A stretch of DNA of 64,000 bases. Origin: Frateuria_A sp051900425 (GTDB lineage: Bacteria > Pseudomonadota > Gammaproteobacteria > Xanthomonadales > Rhodanobacteraceae). The notes beneath the pieces were generated by a model. That model did not search any database. It saw nothing but the letters and a program-made list of their open reading frames with translations, and had not been told where the DNA came from. Below, piece by piece: positions 32,927-41,866 of the stretch; within the stretch, counting starts at the first letter, position 1, and each line of letters starts with the position of its first letter. The position numbers and the translations under genes are program-made. The DNA lies in contig NZ_JBHZGK010000001.1 in NCBI RefSeq assembly GCF_051900425.1, positions 186,001 to 250,000 of the forward strand, read 5' to 3'.

Positions 32927-33895
32927 ATGGCTCGCCCCATCTGGACCGGCACGCTGTCGTTCGGGCTGCTGAACGTCCCGATCCGCCTGATGACCGCCGA
33001 GCGCAAGGTCGACCTGCACTTCCGCATGCTCGACCAGCGCAACAACCAGCCGGTGCGTTACGAGCGCGTCAATGCCGAATCGGGCGAAGAGGTGCCCTGG
33101 AAGGACATCGTCAAGGCGTACGAGTATTCCAAGGGCAACTACGTGGTGCTGGAGGAATCGGACATCCGCAGCGCGGCGGCCGAAGCGCACGAGACGGTGG
33201 AGATCGATACCTTCATCGACGCCGGCCAGCTCACCCCCGCGTACTTCGAGAAGCCCTACTTCCTGGTGCCCGGGAAGAAGGCCGAGAAGGGCTACGTGCT
33301 GCTGCGCGAGACGCTCAAGCGCACGAACAAGATCGGCATCGCGCGGGTGGTGATCCGTACCCGCGAGTACCTGTGCGCGGTGATGCCGCAGGAGGAGGCG
33401 CTCATGCTGATCCTGCTGCGCTTCCCGCAGGAGCTGGTCGACGCCGACGAGTACGCGTTGCCGGACAAGGCGGCTTCCGAATACCGCATCAGCGACCGCG
33501 AGCTGGACATGGCGGGCGAGCTGATCGAGTCGATGTCCGGCAAGTTCGAGCCGGAGCATTACAAGGACGAGTTCCGCGAGCGGCTCACCGCGGTGATCGA
33601 GCAGCGGCTCAAGAGCAAGGGCGTCACCACCACGCTCGAGGAAGAGGAGCCCACGCACGCCAACGCCACCACCAACGTGGTCGACTTCATGGCGTTGCTC
33701 AAGAAGAGCATCGAGGGCAAGCAGCGCACGCCGGCCAAAGGCAAGGACGAGCCGGAGAAGTCGGACAAGGCCGAGAAGAAGCCTGCGGCGAAGAAGGCGG
33801 CCGCCAAGAAGGCCGAGCCCGAGACCAAGAAGGCCTCGCGCAAGAGCCCGGCCAAGAAGGCGACCGCCACGCGCAAGGGGCGCAAGGCCGGATGA
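32927..33895 (+). CDS. ku: Ku protein of bacterial NHEJ
   Basis: A 322-residue bacterial Ku that forms a homodimeric ring on double-strand DNA ends. The Ku core (about 1-255) begins ARPIWTGTLSFGLLNVP, typical of the family. The last 60 residues are rich in Lys and Ala (for example KKPAAKKAAAKKAEP), a histone H1-like extension known in some bacterial Ku proteins to bind DNA and modulate end-joining. It is followed by a LigD-type polymerase gene on the same strand, with a family A repeat in between. Confidence 0.96.
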   Translation: MARPIWTGTLSFGLLNVPIRLMTAERKVDLHFRMLDQRNNQPVRYERVNAESGEEVPWKDIVKAYEYSKGNYVVLEESDIRSAAAEAHETVEIDTFIDAGQLTPAYFEKPYFLVPGKKAEKGYVLLRETLKRTNKIGIARVVIRTREYLCAVMPQEEALMLILLRFPQELVDADEYALPDKAASEYRISDRELDMAGELIESMSGKFEPEHYKDEFRERLTAVIEQRLKSKGVTTTLEEEEPTHANATTNVVDFMALLKKSIEGKQRTPAKGKDEPEKSDKAEKKPAAKKAAAKKAEPETKKASRKSPAKKATATRKGRKAG

Positions 33896-33900
33896 TCCCC

Positions 33901-33962
33901 TGTAGGAGCGCACCTGTGCGCGACCGCCATGCATCCCGGTCGCGCACCTGTGCGCTCCTGCA
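33901..33962. repeat. Family A inverted repeat between ku and the polymerase gene
   Basis: TGTAGGAGCGCACCTGTGCG and the inverse CGCACCTGTGCGCTCCTGCA form a long hairpin across an 11-base loop region. It sits between two same-strand genes that probably share a transcript, so it could lower or separate expression of the second gene. Confidence 0.8.
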
Positions 33963-33980
33963 CATGAGGCATGCGTGACC

Positions 33981-34904
33981 ATGCACGATCAAACCACCGA
34001 GGCTGCCAGTCGCCGGCCACGCGCCGACAAGCCGGTCGACGTCGCCGGCGTGCGCATCACCCACCCTTCGCGCGTGGTCTATCCGGACGACGGCATCACC
34101 AAGGGCGAGGTGGCTGCCTACTACGCGGCCGTCGCCGACTGGATTCTCCCCGAGATCGTCAACAGGCCGCTGTCGATGGTGCGCTGTCCCGGAGGCACCG
34201 ACAGCGCCTGCTTCTTCCAGAAGCACCACGCGGCCAAGCTCGGCTCCAGCGTGCGGCCCATTCCGCTGGAGGAAAAGGAGGGTGGCGAGGACGACTACGT
34301 CTACATCCGCGATCGCAAGGGCCTGTTGCAGCTGGTACAGATGAACACGATCGAGTTCCATCCGTGGGGCTCGCGCGTCGACAAGCCCGATTCGCCGGAC
34401 CGCATCGTGCTGGACCTCGATCCCGCGCCAGGCGTGGCGTGGAAGGCCGTGGTGGATGGTGCGCGCGGCATTCGCGAGCTGCTCGATGAGATGCAGCTGA
34501 CGAGCTTCGTGCGCACCAGCGGCGGCAAGGGCCTGCATGTGGTGGTGCCGTTCCGGCGCGGGCCCGGCTGGCAGGCGGTAAAGGATTTCTGCGAGCGGGT
34601 GGCGGACACGATGGTCGAGCGCGCGCCCGACCGCTACATCGCCACGGCCAGCAAGGCGCAGCGGGAAGGGAAGATCTTCATCGACTGGCTGCGCAACGCG
34701 CGCGGGGCGACCAGCGTCTGCAGCTGGTCGCTGCGGGCGCGCGTGGGCGCGCCGGTGGCGATGCCATTGCGGTGGGACGAACTGGGGAAGGTCGGAGGCG
34801 GCGCTGCTTTCGGCATGCAGGCCGCGATGGAGCGGGCGCGGAGTCTGAAGACCGATCCCTGGGAAGGCCTGGCCAAGCTGCAGCAGCGGTTGCCGAAGGG
34901 CTGA
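33981..34904 (+). CDS. Stand-alone LigD-type primase-polymerase domain
   Basis: A 307-residue protein matching only the archaeo-eukaryotic primase-like polymerase domain of LigD. This domain adds ribo- or deoxynucleotides at DNA breaks. Metal-binding aspartates are in VLDLDPAP, with the histidine in GGKGLHVVVPF and a further Asp in FIDWLRNA. The phosphoesterase and ATP-dependent ligase domains found in full LigD are absent: the frame starts right after a repeat element and ends before another. A separate ligase is expected elsewhere in the genome. ATG 33981 is used; GTG 33975 is an alternative, with a GAGG site at 33966. Confidence 0.9.
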   Translation: MHDQTTEAASRRPRADKPVDVAGVRITHPSRVVYPDDGITKGEVAAYYAAVADWILPEIVNRPLSMVRCPGGTDSACFFQKHHAAKLGSSVRPIPLEEKEGGEDDYVYIRDRKGLLQLVQMNTIEFHPWGSRVDKPDSPDRIVLDLDPAPGVAWKAVVDGARGIRELLDEMQLTSFVRTSGGKGLHVVVPFRRGPGWQAVKDFCERVADTMVERAPDRYIATASKAQREGKIFIDWLRNARGATSVCSWSLRARVGAPVAMPLRWDELGKVGGGAAFGMQAAMERARSLKTDPWEGLAKLQQRLPKG

Positions 34905-34912
34905 GGCGGGGC

Positions 34913-35187
34913 TTCCCCCATCCGCCCTGCGGGCACCTTCCCCCGTGAACGGGGGAAGGATCGGGTTGGCGCTTTCGGCAGGCATGCGAGGTGTGGCCAG
35001 CGAGCCTTTCCCGTGAACGGGGGAAGGACCGGGGTGGCGCTTTCGGCAAGCTTGCGAGGTATGGCCAGCGAGCCTCCCCTCGTGGTCGGGGAAGGCTCGG
35101 GGTCGGGCTTTCGGCAAGCTTGCGAGGTGTGGCCAGTGAGCCTTCCCCCGTTCCACGGGGGAAGGTGTCGACAGGCGGATGGGGGCA
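34913..35187. repeat. Family B elements in a 68-bp tandem repeat
   Basis: After an opening CCCCCATCCGCCCTGCGGGC block, three tandem units of exactly 68 bp follow. The shared segment GCTTTCGGCA starts at 34971, 35039 and 35107. Each unit also contains a stem of type CCCCCGTGAACGGGGG and the segment GAGGTGTGGCCAGCGAGCC. A closing inverted block ends at 35185. The array fills the gap between the convergent polymerase and M1 peptidase genes. Confidence 0.85.
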
Positions 35188-35196
35188 ACCCGCCGG

Positions 35197-37146
35197 CTAT
35201 TTCACCTTCAACACGTCGTTGGCGCGATCCGCCTCCGGCAGCGCGTGCGCCGGGTCGAGCATGGCCGACACCACCTTGCGCGATCCAGCGACCCGCACCA
35301 CGTACTCGCGGTGCTGCTGCCAGGTCTCCACCGGCACGCGCACGTCCTTGGTGCTGCCGTCGTCGTAGGTCACCCGCAGCGTGTTCGGCAGCACCAGCCG
35401 GTCCAGGTTTGCCACCGTCACCGCCGCGCCGTGCGTCCAGTCGCCGTCGATCGGCTGCACCTTGCGCACCGTCATGTCGAAGGTCCAGTTGTGCTGGTAC
35501 CAGCCACGCCAGAACCAGCCGAGGTCCTCTCCCGCTTCGCTCTCCATGAAGCGGAAGAAGTCCGACGGCGAGGGATGGTGGAAGGCCCAGGTCGCGATGT
35601 ACTTGCGGAACGCGTCGTCGAAGCGCTCCGGTCCGAGGATCTGCTCGCGCAGCAGCACCAGGCCGAAGGCGCTCTTGAAGTAGCTGATCGGGTGGCGGTA
35701 CTTCTCGCTCGTTTCATCCGCGCCGTTGAGCAGGACTGGCGCGTCCGGATCGGCGATCACCTGGGCGATCTCGTCCGCCGGATTGCCCTTGCCCGGCGCG
35801 TACTCGCCATCGCGCTTGGGTGCGAACTCGCCGTGGTTGAAGGCCTCGTCCTCGTAGATGTCAACGAAGGTGTTGAAGCCCTCGTCCATCCAGGCGTGGC
35901 GGCGCTCGTTGGAGCCCACGATCATCGGGAACCAGGTGTGTCCGATCTCGTGCGCGATCAGACCGTGCAGGCCGCCGCCCTTGGCGCGCTTGTGGTCGAA
36001 CGTGATGCCGGGATACTCCATGCCGCCGGCAGTGCCGGCCTCGTTGATCGCCACCGGCCAGGGATAAGGGAACCACTGCCTGGAGAAGTACTCGACCGAG
36101 GCCTTGAGGAACTCGGTGGCCCGGCTCCACTCGCTCTCGACCGGATAGACCGACATCGCCAGCGCGGTCTTGCCGTGCGGCAGATTGATGCGGGCGGCGT
36201 CCCATACGTACGCCCTGGATGCGCCGAAGGCGACGTCGCGGGTGTTCTGCATGCGGAAGTGCCAGGTCAGCGTGCCGCCCTGCCTGGGACGGCTGGACGG
36301 CTGGGTGACTTCGGCCGGCGTGCGGATCATCACCGTCTTGTCGCTGTGGCGGGCTTCGTCCAGCCGCTTGATCTGCGTCGGCGTGAGCACCTCCTGCGGG
36401 TTCACCAGCTCGCCGGACCCGGCGACGATCATGTCCGAGGGGACGGTGACCTTGTAGTCGAAGTCGCCGTACTCCAGATAGAACTCGCTGTTGAGGTAGG
36501 GCGAGGTGTCCCAGCCGCGCAGGTCGTCGTAGACGCACAGGCGCGGATACCACTGGGCGATCTCGAAGATGTCGCCGTTCCTGCTCGCGTTGACGTCCAT
36601 GCGGCCGCCGAACTCGCCCGGCACGGTGAAGCTCCAGGCGATGTGCACGCGCACGCTGCCGCCCTTGGCCTTCACCGCTTCGGGCAGGCGCAGTTGCATG
36701 CGGGTGTCGGAGACGACCCACTTCACCGGCGTCAGGTGGCCGCTGCCGTCTTCCACCTGCACCGAGGCGATCTGGTAGCCGTGCGTGAACTCGGTCGGGA
36801 ACTCGCTGGTGAACGCGCCGCGCGCATCGGTCTTGTAGCGGTTCTGGTCCAGCTGCAGCCAGAGCACGTCCAGCGCGCTGGGGCTGTGGTTGGTGTAAGT
36901 GATCGTCTCGTGGCCGCTGAGCAGGCGGCTGGCAGGGTCCAGCGTGGCCTCGATCGTGTAGTCGGCGCGGTTCTGCCAGAACAGCGGGCCCGGCTTGCCG
37001 TCGCCGGAGCGGTAGGCGTTGACCGGGTCGGGGTAGGTGAACGGGGCAAAGGTCTGAAGCGGGTCGTAGCGCGGCGCGTCGGCCGCGGCGGCGAGCGTGG
37101 CAGCCAGCGCCAGCGCGCCGGCCATGCAGACTGCGAGTGCCTTCAT
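35197..37146 (-). CDS. M1 family zinc metallopeptidase, exported
   Basis: A 649-residue aminopeptidase-type enzyme of family M1. A Sec signal (about 1-28) is followed by the N-terminal beta domain. HEIGH, the zinc-binding motif, and Glu 18 residues later in DEGFNTF complete the HExxH-x18-E site; GGMEYPG corresponds to the GxMEN exopeptidase motif. The start at 37146 has an AGGGGA site. An alternative ATG at 37164 overlaps the previous stop by 4 bases. It is the last gene after the sugar-catabolism genes, so it may degrade the peptide part of mannosylated glycoproteins; this is inference. Confidence 0.9.
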   Translation of the reverse strand: MKALAVCMAGALALAATLAAAADAPRYDPLQTFAPFTYPDPVNAYRSGDGKPGPLFWQNRADYTIEATLDPASRLLSGHETITYTNHSPSALDVLWLQLDQNRYKTDARGAFTSEFPTEFTHGYQIASVQVEDGSGHLTPVKWVVSDTRMQLRLPEAVKAKGGSVRVHIAWSFTVPGEFGGRMDVNASRNGDIFEIAQWYPRLCVYDDLRGWDTSPYLNSEFYLEYGDFDYKVTVPSDMIVAGSGELVNPQEVLTPTQIKRLDEARHSDKTVMIRTPAEVTQPSSRPRQGGTLTWHFRMQNTRDVAFGASRAYVWDAARINLPHGKTALAMSVYPVESEWSRATEFLKASVEYFSRQWFPYPWPVAINEAGTAGGMEYPGITFDHKRAKGGGLHGLIAHEIGHTWFPMIVGSNERRHAWMDEGFNTFVDIYEDEAFNHGEFAPKRDGEYAPGKGNPADEIAQVIADPDAPVLLNGADETSEKYRHPISYFKSAFGLVLLREQILGPERFDDAFRKYIATWAFHHPSPSDFFRFMESEAGEDLGWFWRGWYQHNWTFDMTVRKVQPIDGDWTHGAAVTVANLDRLVLPNTLRVTYDDGSTKDVRVPVETWQQHREYVVRVAGSRKVVSAMLDPAHALPEADRANDVLKVK

Positions 37147-37160
37147 CGAAAGTCCCCTGT

Positions 37161-38372
37161 TCATGGTTGGCCGCCGGCGCGGATCAGCGCGAGCACTTCG
37201 TGGCAGGCGCCCATGGTGTGGTAGTCGACCTTGCCGGCCGGGCTCTTCTCGTCGTCGTACTTGCGGTTGTCGTGGGTGAGGATGCGATACCACGCGCCGT
37301 GCTCGTGATCCACGAAATGCTCCCACGCGTACGCCCACAACCGCTCGTACCACTGGTCATACACCGCCTCGCCGGTGCGTGCGTGCAGCAGCGCCGCGGC
37401 AGCCAGCGACTCGGCCTGCACCCAGAAGTACTTGTCCGGGTCGCAGATGCTGCCGTCGGGCGCGAAACCGTAATGGATGCCGCCGTGCTTCGGGTCCCAG
37501 GCGCGCATCAGCGCGGTGTCGAACAGATGCCGGGCGGTCGGCAGCAGCCAGCGTTCCTCGCGGCCGCGCCCGGCCAGGTGCGACTCCAGGATCACCAGCA
37601 ACTTGGCCCACTCGGTCTGGTGGCCGGGCTGGAAGCCCCAGGGGCGGAACAGGTGGCGCGGGTTGTCGCGGTTGTAGTCCCAGTCGACGTTCCAGTCGGC
37701 GTCGTAGTGTTCCCACACCAGGCCGCCGGCCTTGGCCGCCTGGCGCCGCGTCATGTGGTCGGCCAGCAGCAGCGCGCGGTCGAGGTAGCGCACGTCGTCC
37801 GTGGCCTGGTAGGCGGCCAGCATCGCCTCGCACATGTGCATGTTGGCGTTCTGGCCGCGGTAGGAGGAGAAGTGCCAGTTCGCGTCCGCCTCGTCGCGGT
37901 AGAGGCCGGCCGCGGCGTCCCAGTAGTGCCTCTCCAGCAGCGCCCAGGTCTCGTCCATCCACAGCTCGGCCTCGACCAGACCGGCGCGCAGCGCGCTGGC
38001 GCAGGCCAGCAGCACGAAGGCGACGCCGTAGGCGTGGTTGGTGCGGTCGTCCGGCTGGCCGTCGCGCAGGGTCCAGGCGTAGCCGCCGGTGGCCGGGTCG
38101 CGGTGCACGTCGCGCAGGTAGCGCAGGCCGTGGCGCGCGGCTTCCAGGTAGGCGGGGTCTTCGAACTCCATCGCCGCGAAGGCGTAGTTGAAGACGAAGC
38201 GCGTGCTGCTGACCAGGTGCCGATGGCTGCGGTCGTAGATCGTGCCGTCGTCCCTGAAGTAGTGGAAGAAGCCGCCCGCCGGGTCGATCGCGCGCGGGTG
38301 GTAGAACGCCATGGTCCGGGCGATGTGCTCGCGCAGGAAACTCTCGCTGCGGAAGTCGGGGAGGGTGTTCAT
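37161..38372 (-). CDS. AGE family sugar isomerase, probable mannose isomerase
   Basis: A 403-residue (alpha/alpha)6-barrel protein of the N-acylglucosamine 2-epimerase family, cytoplasmic. Characteristic segments are STRFVFNYAFA, the histidine-bearing QNANMHMCEAM, RPWGFQPGHQTEWAKLL and VDYHTMGACHE. Related enzymes such as YihS and ManI convert mannose to fructose; others epimerise N-acetylglucosamine or cellobiose. The neighbours, a fructokinase and mannosidases, favour mannose-to-fructose isomerisation. The start overlaps the end of the kinase gene by ATGA. Confidence 0.88.
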   Translation of the reverse strand: MNTLPDFRSESFLREHIARTMAFYHPRAIDPAGGFFHYFRDDGTIYDRSHRHLVSSTRFVFNYAFAAMEFEDPAYLEAARHGLRYLRDVHRDPATGGYAWTLRDGQPDDRTNHAYGVAFVLLACASALRAGLVEAELWMDETWALLERHYWDAAAGLYRDEADANWHFSSYRGQNANMHMCEAMLAAYQATDDVRYLDRALLLADHMTRRQAAKAGGLVWEHYDADWNVDWDYNRDNPRHLFRPWGFQPGHQTEWAKLLVILESHLAGRGREERWLLPTARHLFDTALMRAWDPKHGGIHYGFAPDGSICDPDKYFWVQAESLAAAALLHARTGEAVYDQWYERLWAYAWEHFVDHEHGAWYRILTHDNRKYDDEKSPAGKVDYHTMGACHEVLALIRAGGQP

Positions 38373-39337
38373 CGGTTCGATTCCAGGAAGGCGTCGACTT
38401 CCGCCGCACTCGGCATCGCGGTGAACGAGCCTTGGCGGGTGACGGTGAGTGCGCCGCAGGCGGCGGCGAAGGAGAGCATCCCTTCAAGCGCCGCGTCGTC
38501 GCGCAGCAGCGCCTCGAAGGCGTCGGCATGGCCGAGCGCGGCGAGCCGGTACAGCAGGCCGCCGACGAAGGCGTCGCCCGCGGCCGTGGTGTCGACCGCC
38601 GTCACCTGCGGACAGGGCAGCTCGCCGCTTGCGTCGCGGCGGAACCAGCGCAGCGGCCGCGGACCGTCGGTGACCACCAGCAGGCGCGTGCGACCGCGCC
38701 ACAGACGATTGAGCAGTGCGCCGTCCTCGGCCAGCCAGGCGAATTCCTCGGCACACAGCTTGACCACGTCTGCCAGGTGCAGCGCCGGCCATACCGAGGG
38801 ACGCGGGTTCGACTCCCGCGGCCACAGCGCCGGGCGCAGGTTGAGGTCGAAGCTGACCAGCGCGCCGGCGGCGTGCGCGCGGCGCATGCCCTCGCGGGTG
38901 GCTTCGGCGAGATCGGGGTCGGTCATGCTGTTGGAACAGACGTGGAACACCGCGGCGTCATCGAACGCCTGCGCACGGAAGTGCTGCGGGCGGAACAGCA
39001 GGTCCGCCGAGGGCGGGCGATAGAAGTTGAAGCTGCGCTCGCCGCGGGCGTCCAGGCTGACGAATGCCAGCGCGGTGTTGGCTTCGTCGGTGCGCGCCAC
39101 GTCGGCCACGCCCACGCCGGCGCGCTGGAGGCTGTCGAGCAGGAAGTCGCCGAACGGGTCGCGCGCGAGCATCCCGGCGAAGCGCGCCGCGCCGCCCAGG
39201 CGCGCCACCGCCACCGCCACGTTGGCCGGCGCGCCGCCGGCGAAGGGCACGAACGCGCGCGGGAAGCCGGTCGCGCCGCTGCCCTCGGCGTGGAAGTCGA
39301 TCAGCGCCTCGCCGAAGCAGAGGATCGGACGGCTCAT
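38369..39337 (-). CDS. PfkB family carbohydrate kinase, probable fructokinase
   Basis: A 322-residue ribokinase-fold kinase. PfkB signatures are FAGGAPANVAVAVARLGG near the N-terminus and DTTAAGDAFVGG near the C-terminus, with the catalytic Asp in AAGDAF (the usual GAGD has Ala in place of the first Gly). It would phosphorylate fructose at O6, delivering fructose 6-phosphate. It lies between the transporter and isomerase genes with 4-base overlaps at both ends. Substrate assignment rests on family and context. Confidence 0.9.
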   Translation of the reverse strand: MSRPILCFGEALIDFHAEGSGATGFPRAFVPFAGGAPANVAVAVARLGGAARFAGMLARDPFGDFLLDSLQRAGVGVADVARTDEANTALAFVSLDARGERSFNFYRPPSADLLFRPQHFRAQAFDDAAVFHVCSNSMTDPDLAEATREGMRRAHAAGALVSFDLNLRPALWPRESNPRPSVWPALHLADVVKLCAEEFAWLAEDGALLNRLWRGRTRLLVVTDGPRPLRWFRRDASGELPCPQVTAVDTTAAGDAFVGGLLYRLAALGHADAFEALLRDDAALEGMLSFAAACGALTVTRQGSFTAMPSAAEVDAFLESNR

Positions 39338-40656
39338 CGATCCTCCAGCGCTGCGCCAACGATGCGCGAACCGCGCAGGCCGTAGAACACGATGTAGGCG
39401 TAGCACACCGCCGGAAGGACGAAGGCCGCCTGCACGCCGATGGCATCAGCCAGCGCACCCTGAGCGAAGGGAATCACCGCACCGCCCACGATCGCCATGA
39501 TCAGCAGGCTGGAAGCCTTTTCGGTCAGCGGCCCGAGCCGCTCGATGCCCAGCGTGAAGATGGTCGGGAACATGATTGAGTTGAACAGGCCGATCGCCAC
39601 GATGCTCCAGGTGGCGGTCATGCCGGCGGTGCTCATGGTGACTGCCAGCAGCACGATATTGACCGCGGCGAACAGTGCCAGCAGCGCGCGCGGCGAGTAG
39701 CGGGTCATCAGCCAGGAGCCGGCGAAGCGGCCGATCATCGCGCCCAGCCAGTAGTAGGACACGTAGGTCGCGGCCGTGGTCTCGGGCATGTTGCCGATGC
39801 GCGGCAGCGACAGGTAGTTGACCATGAAGCTGCCGATCGCCACTTCCGCGCCGACGTAGCAGAAGATCGCGATCACGCCGAACAGCACGTGCGGGATGCG
39901 CAGCGCGTCGAGCAGCGTGTGGTGCCCGCGGTCGGCCTGCTCGGTGGCTTCCTCCAGCGCCGGCAGGCGGAACAGGTACACCAGCACGGCCAGCACGAAC
40001 AGCGCGATGGCCAGCCCAAGGTAGGGCCCCTGCACGGCCTGCGCTTCCTGCGCCCGGTAGAGCAGTTGCTCGGCGGGCGAGAGCTGGGCGACTTCGAGCG
40101 AGCTTTTCACGGCGACGGCGAGGATGAGCAGGCCGCCGAAGTGGGGTGCCAGGAACGTGCCGAACGAATTGAGCGCCTGCGCCAGCGTGAGGCGGCTGGA
40201 GCTGGTTCGCGCCGGTCCGAGCAGCGCCACGTACGGGTTCGCGGCCACCTGCAGCACGGTGATGCCGGTGGCCAGCACGAACAATGCGCCGAGAAAGGCG
40301 GGGTAGGAGTGCAGCCCCGCCGCCGGCCAGAAGCCGGCGGCGCCGAGCCCGGCGATCGCCAGTCCCGCGACGATGCCGAGCTTGTAGCCCAGGTGCGCCA
40401 CCAGCCGGCCGGCGGGCAGCGACATGAGGAAGTACGCGCCGAAGAAGGTGAATTGCACCAGCATCGCCTGCTTGTAGTTCAGCTCGAACAGCGCCTTCAG
40501 GTGCGGAATGAGGATGTCGTTGAGGCAGGTGAGGAAGCCCCACATGAAGAAGATCGTGGTGACCACCGCGAGTGCTGCCGGATAGGTGGTATAGCGCTCG
40601 CGCGGCCCGTCGGCAGGGGCGGCGGGCGACCGGTTGGGAGCTTGCGTGATGGCCAT
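39334..40656 (-). CDS. FucP-type sugar:proton MFS transporter
   Basis: A 440-residue inner-membrane permease of the FucP/GluP group of the major facilitator superfamily, with 12 hydrophobic segments. Family marks are FFMWGFLTCLNDILIPHLK in helix 1, LQVAANPYVALLGP and the LAQALNSFGTFLAP segment. Members import fucose, glucose, galactose or mannose. It follows lacI by 20 bases and overlaps the kinase gene. In this context mannose or a mannoside is the probable substrate. The ATG at 40656 has a GGAG site. Confidence 0.92.
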   Translation of the reverse strand: MAITQAPNRSPAAPADGPRERYTTYPAALAVVTTIFFMWGFLTCLNDILIPHLKALFELNYKQAMLVQFTFFGAYFLMSLPAGRLVAHLGYKLGIVAGLAIAGLGAAGFWPAAGLHSYPAFLGALFVLATGITVLQVAANPYVALLGPARTSSSRLTLAQALNSFGTFLAPHFGGLLILAVAVKSSLEVAQLSPAEQLLYRAQEAQAVQGPYLGLAIALFVLAVLVYLFRLPALEEATEQADRGHHTLLDALRIPHVLFGVIAIFCYVGAEVAIGSFMVNYLSLPRIGNMPETTAATYVSYYWLGAMIGRFAGSWLMTRYSPRALLALFAAVNIVLLAVTMSTAGMTATWSIVAIGLFNSIMFPTIFTLGIERLGPLTEKASSLLIMAIVGGAVIPFAQGALADAIGVQAAFVLPAVCYAYIVFYGLRGSRIVGAALEDR

Positions 40657-40676
40657 GGGGGACTCCTTCGGTCCTG

Positions 40677-41726
40677 TCAGGCGAGGGGCGGGCAACTGCT
40701 GGCACGGATCACTAGCTTGACCGGCGCGACGATGCGCCGTGCTTCGGCTTCCGGATCGCGCAGGCGCTCCAGCAGCATCTGCGCGGCCTGGCGCCCGCGC
40801 GCGCGCGGCGCGGCGGCGAGCGTGGTGAGCGAGGGCGTGGCAAGCGCGGCCTCGGCGATGTCGTCGAAGCCGGTCAACGCGAAATCCTGCCCCGGCGCCA
40901 GCCCGCGCTCGGCGAGGCCGTGCATCAGGCCCAGTGCCACCGCGTCGTTGTAGCAGACCGCCGCGGTGGGCGCGGGATCGGCCTTGAACAAAGCTTCGGC
41001 GCAGCGGGCCGCATCCAGGCGGGTGGGCAGGCACTCGACCTCCCAGTGCGGCGCCATCGGGAACCCGACGGCCTTCATCGCCTCACGGTAGCCCGCCCGG
41101 CGCTGCCGGCAGGAGGAGGAATCGCCGTGGCCGCCGAAGAAGGCGATGCGCCGGTGGCCCTGCGCGATCAGGTGGGCGGTCGCTTCGCGCGCGCCCTGCT
41201 GGTTGTCCAGCGCCAGCGAATCCCAGTGCGCGTATTCGGGCTGCTCGCCGCTGAGTTCGCGGTTGAACACCAGCAGCGGCGTGCGCGCGCCGACCGCGGC
41301 CAGCACCTGGCGGGCATCGCTGCCCTCGGCGGGCGAGAGGATGATGCCGCCGGGGCCATGCTCGATCAGCGAGCCGAGCACGGCCTGTTCGCGCTTGGGC
41401 GACTCGCTGGACGAACCCAGCAGGGTGACCATGCCCGCCTCGCCCACCACATCGTCCACGCCCGCGGCGAACTCCGCGAAGAACGGGTTGGCCAGCTCGT
41501 TGATCACCAGCGCGATCGACGAGGAGGTGCGCCGGCGCAGGTTGGCAGCAGCGCGGTTGTAGACGTAGCCTTGGCGCCGCAGCTCTTCTTCGACGCGGGC
41601 GCGGGTGTCCTTGTTGACCAGCGGGCTGTCGCGCAGCACCAGCGATACGGTGGCGCGCGAGACGCCGCAGGCCGCGGCGATGTCGCGCACGGTGACCTTG
41701 CGGCCGAGCGGGGTGTTGCTTTCCAT
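40677..41726 (-). CDS. LacI family transcriptional repressor of the mannoside cluster
   Basis: A 349-residue repressor. The N-terminal helix-turn-helix and hinge (about 10-60; DIAAACGVSRATVSLVLR) bind DNA and the periplasmic-binding-protein-like domain (about 65-345) senses a sugar. It is the first gene of the lacI-transporter-kinase-isomerase-peptidase series and is divergent from GH92. Two identical palindromes in the 140-base divergent gap are likely its operators, giving autoregulation and control of both directions. Confidence 0.93.
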   Translation of the reverse strand: MESNTPLGRKVTVRDIAAACGVSRATVSLVLRDSPLVNKDTRARVEEELRRQGYVYNRAAANLRRRTSSSIALVINELANPFFAEFAAGVDDVVGEAGMVTLLGSSSESPKREQAVLGSLIEHGPGGIILSPAEGSDARQVLAAVGARTPLLVFNRELSGEQPEYAHWDSLALDNQQGAREATAHLIAQGHRRIAFFGGHGDSSSCRQRRAGYREAMKAVGFPMAPHWEVECLPTRLDAARCAEALFKADPAPTAAVCYNDAVALGLMHGLAERGLAPGQDFALTGFDDIAEAALATPSLTTLAAAPRARGRQAAQMLLERLRDPEAEARRIVAPVKLVIRASSCPPLA

Positions 41727-41748
41727 TGGGCACCCGGGAAAAGGACGG

Positions 41749-41764
41749 TTTGGAACGATCCAAA
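41749..41764. promoter_or_regulatory. LacI-type operator O1
   Basis: TTTGGAACGATCCAAA is a TTTGGA-N4-TCCAAA inverted repeat located 23 bases upstream of the lacI start codon. It is identical to O2 at 41839. A central CG-containing palindrome is typical of LacI-family operators. Confidence 0.85.
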
Positions 41765-41838
41765 TCTAGCCGATCCTGAGCGAACCGGCTTCACGCAGCG
41801 CAACATGCGCCGCGGGCGGCGCGCTGCTAGCGTAGGTA

Positions 41839-41854
41839 TTTGGAACGATCCAAA
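41839..41854. promoter_or_regulatory. LacI-type operator O2
   Basis: TTTGGAACGATCCAAA is an exact copy of O1, 90 bases away. It ends two bases before the GGAG ribosome site of the GH92 gene. Bound repressor would block transcription near its start, and two sites this far apart allow DNA looping. Confidence 0.85.
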
Positions 41855-41866
41855 TGGAGCCTCCCG

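Noticed and set aside
33981..34904. LigD gene broken by a frameshift
   Set aside because: The upstream 60 bases are a family A repeat next to ku, with no trace of ligase or phosphoesterase sequence, so it is a true single-domain gene.
34913..35187. 68-bp array as a CRISPR or integron
   Set aside because: The whole 68-bp unit repeats, so there are no spacers, and no integrase or attC-type fold is seen.
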